Origin: Ilyomonas sp965214235
Lineage (GTDB): Bacteria; Bacteroidota; Bacteroidia; Chitinophagales; Chitinophagaceae
Assembly: GCA_965214235.1 (NCBI GenBank)
Contig: CBDCBH010000003.1
Coordinates: 248,001 to 312,000, forward strand
Direction: 5' to 3'
Length of the DNA stretch: 64,000 nucleotides
Below, piece after piece: positions 16,811 to 23,344 of the stretch (positions are counted from its first letter, which is position 1; each line of letters starts with the position of its first letter). Under the pieces are notes generated by a model that worked only from the letters and a program-made list of their open reading frames with translations, did no database searches and was not told where the DNA came from. Made by a program: the position numbers and the translations under genes.

Positions 16811-17740
16811 TTAAGAACAATGAATATTTTTTGAAGTAAACACTTTGTTGTTATCATCTATAATTATACATTCTACTTCTTTTAATTGATTGATAAGATT
16901 CAACCCATGATTAACGCCCATTACCATTACAGGTGTTGCCATTGCATCGCTGATTTCGGCATTGGGAGATATGATGGTAACACTCTTGATGCCGCTAACC
17001 GGCATACCCGTGCGCGGGTCAATGGTGTGTGAATATTTTTTGCCGTTGATGATAACAAACTTTTCATAATTGCCCGATGTTGCCACTGCCGTATCGCTGA
17101 TGTTGAGATAAGAAAAAGGAAGCGTTTTATCATCAGGATGAACAATGCCAACCGTCCAGTTTTTTCCATCGGGTTGTGTGCCCCAGGCTGTTAAATCGCC
17201 GGAAGCATTCACAATACCGCTTTCAACACCTTTTTGTTTCATTACAGTTTTCGCGCTTTCTGCAGCATATCCTTTTCCAATACCGCCAAAGCCAATGCGC
17301 ATGCCTTTTTGGGTTAAGAATACGGTTCCTCTTTCTTTATCCAAAACAATGTTTCTATAGTTAATGAGCCGAACCATTTGCTTTGCTTTTTTGGCGGATG
17401 GCAAAGCCGTCATTGTCTCGTCAAAATTCCAGAGCCGTTTATCAATACTGCCGTATGTAATATCGAAAGCGCCTTGTGTTATGGATGATATTTTAATGCT
17501 TCTTTCAATAATATTATATACTTCCCTGCTTACCGGTACCGGTTCTGTTCCCGCACATCTGTTAATCATGCTTGTTTCGCTGTCTTCATTAAAAGTTGTT
17601 AATAGTTTTTCAATCCGTTGTATTTCTTTCACGCCATCATCAATCATTTCATTCGCCCATTCTTCCATGTGGGCAACAACGGTTATTCCAAAGCGGTTAC
17701 CCATCAGCTTCATTTCACGGTTAAAAGCTTTTGGCTGCAT
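16811..17740 (-). CDS. apbE: FAD:protein FMN transferase (ApbE family)
   Basis: ApbE cleaves FAD and attaches FMN to Ser/Thr of target proteins such as NqrB, NqrC and RnfG. The 309-residue protein begins LMGNRFGITVVAH and has FDITYGSIDKRLWNF, the FAD-binding GFGGIGKGYAAES, IVNASGDLTAWG, SHTIDPRTGMPVSG and the metal-binding NAEISDAMATPVMVMG, all in family order. No signal peptide or lipobox is visible at the N-terminus, although most bacterial ApbE proteins are periplasmic, so this copy may act in the cytoplasm or its start may be misplaced. It starts 3 bp after the thioredoxin gene and is certainly co-transcribed. Confidence 0.92.
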   Translation of the reverse strand: MQPKAFNREMKLMGNRFGITVVAHMEEWANEMIDDGVKEIQRIEKLLTTFNEDSETSMINRCAGTEPVPVSREVYNIIERSIKISSITQGAFDITYGSIDKRLWNFDETMTALPSAKKAKQMVRLINYRNIVLDKERGTVFLTQKGMRIGFGGIGKGYAAESAKTVMKQKGVESGIVNASGDLTAWGTQPDGKNWTVGIVHPDDKTLPFSYLNISDTAVATSGNYEKFVIINGKKYSHTIDPRTGMPVSGIKSVTIISPNAEISDAMATPVMVMGVNHGLNLINQLKEVECIIIDDNNKVFTSKNIHCS

Positions 17741-17743
17741 GGG

Positions 17744-18184
17744 TTATTGTTTTGCAATCAGTTCTTTTATTTCTATTACAAAATAGTCAGCGCCTTCTTT
17801 ATAATAGCCGTCCCATATCTTCACTTTATTTCCTTTGCTATCAAGCAATAATGTAAATGGAAAACTTCCCTGCGGATTGTATTGGTCTGCCAGCGCATCA
17901 TTTATTTTTTGCTCGTCTTTCGATAGTTTGTTTTTATTGTTTCTTGGAAAGTCGGCATTGATAAGAACAAGGTTGTCAGCAGCGTAATTCTCAAAAACAT
18001 CTGCACTAAATATATCTTTTTCAAGACGCATACAGGGAATGCACCAGTCGGAACCTGAAAAATTCAGCAGGATATATTTGTGTTCTTTGCCGGCTTGTTC
18101 TTTTGCTGCATTAAAATTGGTTAACCAATGTGGCGATGCCGATGTAAAAACAAATAAGATGGCTGCTGACAATAATTTTATCAT
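17744..18184 (-). CDS. Exported thioredoxin-family protein
   Basis: A 146-residue protein with a signal peptide (MIKLLSAAILFVFTSA, cleavage near SPHW) and a thioredoxin fold with active site C48-I-P-C51 in GSDWCIPCMRLEKDIF. The rest follows the DUF255/thioredoxin_7 pattern of periplasmic thiol reductases (VLINADFP, FPFTLLLDSKGNKV). It is the first gene of the block with ApbE, DUF4266 and DUF3570. A natural job would be keeping the cysteines of the DUF4266 tail reduced or exchanging disulfides with it. Confidence 0.9.
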   Translation of the reverse strand: MIKLLSAAILFVFTSASPHWLTNFNAAKEQAGKEHKYILLNFSGSDWCIPCMRLEKDIFSADVFENYAADNLVLINADFPRNNKNKLSKDEQKINDALADQYNPQGSFPFTLLLDSKGNKVKIWDGYYKEGADYFVIEIKELIAKQ

Positions 18185-18567
18185 TTACTGTGATTATGTA
18201 AGATAAGACGTATGATACAGTGTTTTGGTTGGGTGATTTTTGTAAATGTGTTGCCAATACATTGTAATTTTTTTTGTGGATATTGTATAATCCGTTTTTT
18301 AAGAAAACTTAAAGTTCTTCTGTTTACATAAAAGATTTGTAAAAGAGCGATTGCCCACCTTAAGAACTGTGATAGTAAAAATTATGTTAGATAGATGGAT
18401 TTCTTATCTTTTGCTTTCACAGTTATGAGTATTTTTTACCGAAAACCTAAGTTGATTTTTTGGTAATATTCCAGAATGTATAATGGACAAAGTAAGTAAG
18501 GCAGCGGCACTATCGGTTTGTGAAGATACCATAGGTATCGGGAAGATGTATTAAGAGGTAAATCGAA

Positions 18568-18677
18568 CGCCACTGCGAGGTACGAAGCAGTCTTTGGTGA
18601 ATACAAAAATCCGGTTTATCATTCAAAATCATGATGAAAAGCAAGCCACAGATTGCTTCGCAAAGTTCGCAATGACG
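18568..18677. repeat. Long imperfect inverted repeat (REP-like)
   Basis: Left arm 18568-18593 (CGCCACTGCGAGGTACGAAG followed by CAGTCT) and right arm 18650-18677 (AGATTGCTTCGCAAAGTTCG followed by CAATGACG) are complementary over about 26 bp with a few mismatches. The word CATTGCGAGG-ACGAAGCAATCT is widely seen as a dispersed intergenic palindrome in bacterial genomes (general knowledge). Confidence 0.7.
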
Positions 18678-18746
18678 TCTTAACTTTTCTTCCGAACAGG
18701 TATGGTAAAGACACTGACTGATAGAAAACTTAGCTATCCTACATTT

Positions 18747-18908
18747 ATGAACACAACCAAAAAGAGGCGGCGCCTTGCTCTTTCAAATTATCAATAAAAA
18801 CAAACGCATCTGCAATATGCCAGTATCGGCTTTATCATACTTATTGTCGTTGCATTTTTAAATGGTTCAATTGTAAATGATGACGATGATAACATCATAG
18901 ATACATGA
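18747..18908 (+). pseudogene. Small membrane-protein ORF with in-frame TAA
   Basis: From ATG 18747 the frame reads MNTTKKRRRLALSNYQ, a TAA stop at 18795-18797, then KQTHLQYASIGFIILIVVAF and LNGSIVNDDDDNIIDT before a TGA at 18906. The two parts together look like a 53-codon protein with a basic head, one membrane helix and an acidic tail. The single TAA (CAA to TAA differs by one base) breaks it. I do not recognise the family. Confidence 0.4.
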
Positions 18909-19178
18909 GTTGTTACAACTGCTTACTCTTGTAAACAAAAACGCTGCAAAAAGTTTTTATCAACTTTTGTTTTGGTTCAAAATTCATTATTTTATTATCA
19001 GAGCTTATTAATCCCTGAACTCTAAAACATTCAATGGCAACCTATTAAGTAGTGCGCCTTTTCAAGAGCAGCAAAACACCTTATTGCACATTATTAATAA
19101 TCCCATTCAATGGTATAAATGGATACTTTTTTGAGGAAGTATTCATACTTAGTTTTACAATAAGTAAATAAATATTTT

Positions 19179-20918
19179 ATGGCTAAAAAAGTAGCGGAAC
19201 AACTGGTGGAAATGTTGGTAGAAGCCGGTATTGAACGGGTGTATGCAGTAACGGGCGATAGTCTCAACTTTTTAAATGATGCTATCCGGCGCGATGGCAG
19301 AATCAAGTGGATACATGTACGGCACGAGGAAGCAGGCGCTTATGCAGCCGCAGCAGAAGCCCAGCTGAAAGGCTTTGCCTGCTGTGCCGGCAGCAGTGGT
19401 CCGGGGCATGTACACCTTATCAATGGCTTGTACGATGCACACCGATCCGGCGCATCGGTATTAGCCATTGCCTCTACCTGCAACACCTACGAGTTTGGAA
19501 CTGAATACTTCCAGGAAACAAATACCATCAAACTGTTTGATGATTGCAGTTGCTTTAACCAGATTGCCACTACGGCGCAGCAGGTTCCGCGTATGACGCA
19601 GGCCGCTATACAACACGCGATTCATAAAAAAGGCGTAGCTGTGTTAGGCTTGCCGGGCGATGTAACCAATATGGATGCTGCAGAAGTTGGTACAGCAATG
19701 AAGAACTATTTTAGCAAAGCCATAATGCGACCGGCAGACAGCGAATTACAAGCATTGGCAAATCTGGTTAACGCACACGATAAAGTAACCATCTTTTGCG
19801 GCATCGGTGCTGAAGATGCGCACGACGAAGTGGTAAAACTGGCGTCGGTATTGCAAGCGCCGGTGGGCTATTCTTATCGAGGTAAAATGAGCATACAATA
19901 CAACAATCCTTATGAAGTAGGTATGACGGGTTTGCTGGGTTTGCCTACCGCTTTTCGGGCTATGCATGAAGCAAAACTGGTAATTCTGCTGGGCACCGAT
20001 TTTCCATATACGCCTTTTATGCCAACAGACAACCTGATTGTACAGATAGACACCCGCGCCGAACGTTTGGGACGCCGCGCAAAGCTGGAAATGGGATTGC
20101 AAGGCAATGTAAAAGATACGCTTAACTCCCTTCTTCCACTGCTAAATAAAAAAGAAAATGATAGTTTTTTGTTAGAGCAGCTGAAAGGCTACAATAAGGT
20201 AAAAGAACACATGCACAGCTATGTGGATGATAAGGGAAAAGACGGCGCTATCCATCCAGAATATGTAGGTTATTTGATTGATAAGATGGCGGCTGACGAT
20301 GCCATTTTTACGGTTGATACAGGCATGTGCTGCGTATGGAGCGCTCGATACATTCAGGCAACCGGCAAGCGCGTCATGATAGGCTCTTTTAACCACGGCT
20401 CTATGGCGAATGCTATGCCGCAGGCTATTGGCGCAGCACTGGCTTGCCCAAGTCGGCAGGTGGTGGCAATGTGTGGAGACGGAGGCATTTCTATGTTGCT
20501 GGGCGACCTGGCAACCATCAAGCAGTACAATCTTCCGATAAAAATAATTGTTTTTGATAATCATGCGCTGGGAATGGTGAAGCTGGAAATGGAGGTAGCC
20601 GGCTTGCAGGATTCGGAAACAGATATGGTGAACCCCGATTTTGCATTGGTGGCAACGGCAATGGGCTTTAAAGGCATTACTGTTTCAAGCCCTGACGCGC
20701 TGACGCAAAGTTTGGAAGATGCATTTGAACACGATGGACCAGCGCTGGTAAGCATCCTCACAGATCCGAATGCTTTGGCAATGCCACCGAAAGTAGAACT
20801 GAAAATGGTAAAAGGCATGGCACTCTCCATGACGAAGCTTATGCTCACAGGTAAATGGAATGAAGTAAAAGAAACAGTATCTTCTAACCTGAAACATTTA
20901 AAAGAAATAACAGATTAG
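19179..20918 (+). CDS. Thiamine-diphosphate-dependent pyruvate oxidase/dehydrogenase (PoxB-like)
   Basis: A 579-residue enzyme of the PoxB/acetolactate synthase superfamily. The N-terminal domain has the catalytic glutamate in WIHVRHEEAGAYAAAAE and the flavin/quinone-enzyme pattern SSGPGHVHLINGLYDAHRSG and YFQETNTIKLF, which match E. coli PoxB rather than acetolactate synthase. The C-terminal domain has the ThDP motif GDGGISMLLGDLATIKQYN with the Mg-binding Asn further on in FDNHALG. PoxB converts pyruvate to acetate and CO2, passing electrons to quinone. It appears monocistronic. Stress or stationary-phase expression is likely from the family but not visible here. Confidence 0.87.
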   Translation: MAKKVAEQLVEMLVEAGIERVYAVTGDSLNFLNDAIRRDGRIKWIHVRHEEAGAYAAAAEAQLKGFACCAGSSGPGHVHLINGLYDAHRSGASVLAIASTCNTYEFGTEYFQETNTIKLFDDCSCFNQIATTAQQVPRMTQAAIQHAIHKKGVAVLGLPGDVTNMDAAEVGTAMKNYFSKAIMRPADSELQALANLVNAHDKVTIFCGIGAEDAHDEVVKLASVLQAPVGYSYRGKMSIQYNNPYEVGMTGLLGLPTAFRAMHEAKLVILLGTDFPYTPFMPTDNLIVQIDTRAERLGRRAKLEMGLQGNVKDTLNSLLPLLNKKENDSFLLEQLKGYNKVKEHMHSYVDDKGKDGAIHPEYVGYLIDKMAADDAIFTVDTGMCCVWSARYIQATGKRVMIGSFNHGSMANAMPQAIGAALACPSRQVVAMCGDGGISMLLGDLATIKQYNLPIKIIVFDNHALGMVKLEMEVAGLQDSETDMVNPDFALVATAMGFKGITVSSPDALTQSLEDAFEHDGPALVSILTDPNALAMPPKVELKMVKGMALSMTKLMLTGKWNEVKETVSSNLKHLKEITD

Positions 20919-21008
20919 CCAGTGTTGTAATAGCTGCAAAAGCTATTTTCATGGAGGTGGGCATAACTTTCTATACTAATAACAAATCGCGAAGGATATA
21001 ATTCATTT

Positions 21009-21455
21009 ATGAATGTAAAAAATGTACTGCTTCCCGCATTAACAGGTACTTCATTTATGACGCTGTTTAGTTATATAGTTTCAGAATATGAAGGGAGAAA
21101 TTTTAGTGAGCCTGAATTATTAGCAGTATTGGAAAGGCATATATTACCTGAAGGAGAAAAAAGATTTGCGCTTCCTGCAGGATGGATTACACATTATATT
21201 GTTGGCATATTGTTTACCTGGCTATATGAATATTGGCATAAGCATAATAATAAGAAGCCATCTTTAAAAAGCGGAATTTTATTAGGAGGATTAAGTGGAA
21301 TAGCAGGCGTTGCAATGTGGAAAATCGTTTTCAGCATTCATCCAACGCCGCCTCCGGTTTATGTAAGAAAGTTCTTCAATCAGTTGCTATTGGCTCATTT
21401 CATTTTTGGTATTTCTGTAGTGGCAACCAAACGTCAACTTAACAAGATGAAATGA
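21009..21455 (+). CDS. Hypothetical integral membrane protein
   Basis: A 148-residue protein with about four hydrophobic segments (residues 6-24, 59-76, 89-107 and 128-142) and a periplasmic- or cytoplasmic-side loop SEYEGRNFSEPELLAVLERH. A short proline-rich stretch (IHPTPPPVYVRKF) precedes the last helix. It follows poxB by 90 bp on the same strand. The composition is coherent and the start ATG is unambiguous, so I take it as real. I do not recognise a named family. Confidence 0.7.
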   Translation: MNVKNVLLPALTGTSFMTLFSYIVSEYEGRNFSEPELLAVLERHILPEGEKRFALPAGWITHYIVGILFTWLYEYWHKHNNKKPSLKSGILLGGLSGIAGVAMWKIVFSIHPTPPPVYVRKFFNQLLLAHFIFGISVVATKRQLNKMK

Positions 21456-21566
21456 ATAATTGTTTATACAATTGCTTTTAAAAACTATTGGAGATTGCAG
21501 TTGTATATTTTGTACTTACATTACAGACTATTGGCTGGATAGTCATTAATTAATTTTCCAAAAAAC

Positions 21567-22469
21567 TCATTTCACATCCATCACGCAGCGAAAGCCAAGA
21601 TTATTACCTGCACTGTTGGTTTCACCTTTGCCACGGCTGCCGGCTTTATAGCGAATGCAATACTCATCGCTGCATAAAAAAGAACCGCCGCGTTGCACAT
21701 GCTTTTGCGCGTTGGGTTCATCAGGGTCATAACTATTGTTTGGTCCCTGAGGATTGTTTTTTGTTGACTTTGCATAAGCATCAGGGCGATACCAGTCGCT
21801 GCACCATTCCCATACATTGCCTTCCATATCGTACAAACCAAAAACATTCGGCGGAAACGATTTTACAGGTGCCACGCCCGCGTAGCCATCTTCTTTTTTG
21901 TTATTCCATGGAAAATTGCCCTGGAAAATATTCGCCATCCATTTGCCATTTGGCTTCAATTCATTTCCCCAATAATACTTATCAAAATGCTTTCCGCCGC
22001 GTGCTGCGTATTCCCATTCGGCTTCCGTTGGTAACCGCTTGCGGGCCCACTTTGCATAAGCCGCCGCATCGGTATAACATACCTGCACAACCGGTTCGTT
22101 TTCTTTTACGGCAATACTGCTATGTGCACCTTGCGGATGCTTCCAGTTAGCACCGTTTTCATACGTCCACCATTGCATTGGATCGTCTAACGAAACCGGA
22201 TGAGAAGGCGGCGTAAACACTGCTGAACCAGGCTGCAACTTATCAGCCGGAACGCCGGGGAAATCGGCCGGGTTCAGCGGTTGTTCGGCAACCGTTTTGT
22301 ATCCTGTGGCTTTTACAAACTGTGCAAATTGCGCATTGGTAACTTCGTGTTCATCCATATAAAAAGAACTTACCGTAACCGCATGAACCGGCTTGCTGTC
22401 GGGGAAGTTATCCGAACCCATTTGAAAGGCGCCGCCTTTGATAAGCACCATTTCTTTTTTGGCTCCCAT
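21567..22469 (-). CDS. Formylglycine-generating enzyme (sulfatase-modifying factor), separated from its signal by a frameshift
   Basis: This enzyme oxidises the active-site cysteine of type I sulfatases to formylglycine. The FGE domain fills the 300 residues: MVLIKGGAFQMGSDNFPDS at the start, WWTYENGANWKHPQG, RLPTEAEWEYAARGG, and the C-terminal RGGSFLCSDEYCIRYKAG with the two catalytic cysteines (266 and 271), ending NNLGFRCVMDV. Having both cysteines marks it as a true FGE and not an EgtB- or lipoprotein-like paralogue. Read from 22469 it lacks a signal. An upstream frame supplies one but is displaced by one base in a six-A run (22455-22460). It is the last gene of the SusCD-sulfatase locus. 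Confidence 0.88.
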   Translation of the reverse strand: MGAKKEMVLIKGGAFQMGSDNFPDSKPVHAVTVSSFYMDEHEVTNAQFAQFVKATGYKTVAEQPLNPADFPGVPADKLQPGSAVFTPPSHPVSLDDPMQWWTYENGANWKHPQGAHSSIAVKENEPVVQVCYTDAAAYAKWARKRLPTEAEWEYAARGGKHFDKYYWGNELKPNGKWMANIFQGNFPWNNKKEDGYAGVAPVKSFPPNVFGLYDMEGNVWEWCSDWYRPDAYAKSTKNNPQGPNNSYDPDEPNAQKHVQRGGSFLCSDEYCIRYKAGSRGKGETNSAGNNLGFRCVMDVK

Positions 22470-22647
22470 TTGTTACAATAGCCACCGATGTTGTAAAAGA
22501 AGCGTTGAGCAAGGCAGCCCGCGATGAAGGCGATTGGCAGGCGGCGCACTTTACTTTGGCTGTTGCGGCAACCTCTGCCTTTTGGTTGTTATTTTTTTGT
22601 TGGCATGATGACATAAAACAAAACAAAAACAAACCTAACCAACCCAT
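22408..22647 (-). pseudogene. Lipoprotein signal part of the FGE gene, out of frame
   Basis: Starting at 22647 the frame reads MGWLGLFLFCFMSSCQQ (lipobox MSSC) and continues through KVKCAACQSPSSRAAL to VTNGSQK, where it should join the FGE domain (KEMVLIKGG). In this sequence the run CCAAAAAAG has one A too many, so this frame goes on to an unrelated stop at 22408. Exported Bacteroidota FGE proteins usually have exactly this layout: lipoprotein signal, a CxS-PSR segment, then the FGE domain. Confidence 0.7.
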
Positions 22648-22736
22648 TTTTTTGTAGTGAAGTAACAGCAAAGCTTACAAGATTTTATAAGTAAATACAA
22701 ATGTATGATTTGTGTGTTTTTGATGTAAAAACAAAC

Positions 22737-22982
22737 CTACGATGTAGCCTCAATCAGTTGCAATGGCGAACCAACTGCAACATTTCTGTTTTTATTTTTA
22801 TCTGCCTCTTCAACTGCATCGCCAACCATCGGACCATACCGATGCAGCTCGCTGCGTTCGTTCTTTGTCCAGTGGTTTTCATACAAACCATACGCAAATT
22901 CAATCACACCTATAATGGGTATGATAAGGGGCAAACCCCATGTAGCGAGATGATGAAATACAGCTTCAAAAGTATGAGTCAT
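22737..22982 (-). CDS. Small membrane protein, perhaps an internally deleted sterol desaturase
   Basis: An 81-residue ORF. The first half has one membrane segment (WGLPLIIPIIGVIEFAYG followed by LYENHWTKNER), which resembles the N-terminus of Bacteroidota sterol-desaturase-family proteins. The second half, SELHRYGPMVGDAVEE, resembles their C-terminus. The histidine-rich catalytic middle would be missing. This reading is from memory of the family and is uncertain; the alternative is an independent small membrane protein. It lies between the sulfatase and FGE in the same direction. Confidence 0.45.
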   Translation of the reverse strand: MTHTFEAVFHHLATWGLPLIIPIIGVIEFAYGLYENHWTKNERSELHRYGPMVGDAVEEADKNKNRNVAVGSPLQLIEATS

Positions 22983-23003
22983 ACAATTTGTTTTTGTTCT
23001 AAA

Positions 23004-23165
23004 TTATTTTGATTGAACTGATGAGATGTTAGCCTGCTTTTTCCATGGCTGCTTACCGTTTATTTTAAACGAAAACAACATCAGCAACACAGGCAGGGCA
23101 TATAAAAAAAGGCTGATGAATAAATCCTTTATTATTTTTCGGATAGTTCGTTTTTCAGCTTTCAT
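23004..23165 (-). CDS. Small membrane protein, 53 residues
   Basis: ATG at 23163-23165, basic head MKAEKRTIRKIIKDL, one hydrophobic helix FISLFLYALPVLLMLFSF and a basic, polar tail. It follows another tiny membrane ORF by 32 bp and precedes the 81-residue ORF by 21 bp, in line with the sulfatase gene. The positive-inside layout is credible for a real small membrane protein. Not recognised. Confidence 0.45.
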   Translation of the reverse strand: MKAEKRTIRKIIKDLFISLFLYALPVLLMLFSFKINGKQPWKKQANISSVQSK

Positions 23166-23197
23166 AAAAATGTTTATTGGTGAACGAATAAAAAAAT

Positions 23198-23320
23198 TTA
23201 TTTGAAAAAGAAAAACTGTGTGAGCCATAAAATGCCTCCGATTATCAAAAGCGGAAACAGGAAAACAAGAATGCCAACAGCAATTTTTTTAATGAGTAAC
23301 CAAACATCGTGTAACAGCAT
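23198..23320 (-). CDS. Small membrane protein, 40 residues
   Basis: ATG at 23318-23320 opens a 40-codon frame: MLLHDVWLLIKKIAVGILVF, then LFPLLIIGGILWLTQFFFFK and a TAA. It is almost entirely one hydrophobic helix with a short charged patch. It starts 24 bp after the sulfatase stop in the same direction, so it would be co-transcribed. Not recognised. It is too short to be certain. Confidence 0.35.
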   Translation of the reverse strand: MLLHDVWLLIKKIAVGILVFLFPLLIIGGILWLTQFFFFK

Positions 23321-23344
23321 AAGTATTATTTTTAGTGATTAGAA

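Larger units (their letters stand above)
18185..19178. other. Long non-coding gap with repeat and decayed small gene
   Basis: About 1 kb between the divergent thioredoxin and pyruvate-oxidase genes. No intact gene is seen. It contains a long imperfect palindrome (18568-18677) and a broken small membrane-protein ORF (18747-18908). The remainder is AT-rich with no convincing promoter box except the presumed promoters of the two flanking genes. Confidence 0.6.

Noticed and set aside
19179..20918. Acetolactate synthase (ilvB)
   Set aside because: The HEEAGAYAAAAE, SGPGHVHLINGLYDAHRSG and YFQETNTIKLF pattern fits PoxB. No ilvN or other branched-chain genes are nearby.
22408..22671. The 87-residue ORF as a free-standing lipoprotein gene
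   Set aside because: It shares the start of a known FGE architecture and only runs on because of a one-base shift. It is better read as the 5' part of that gene.
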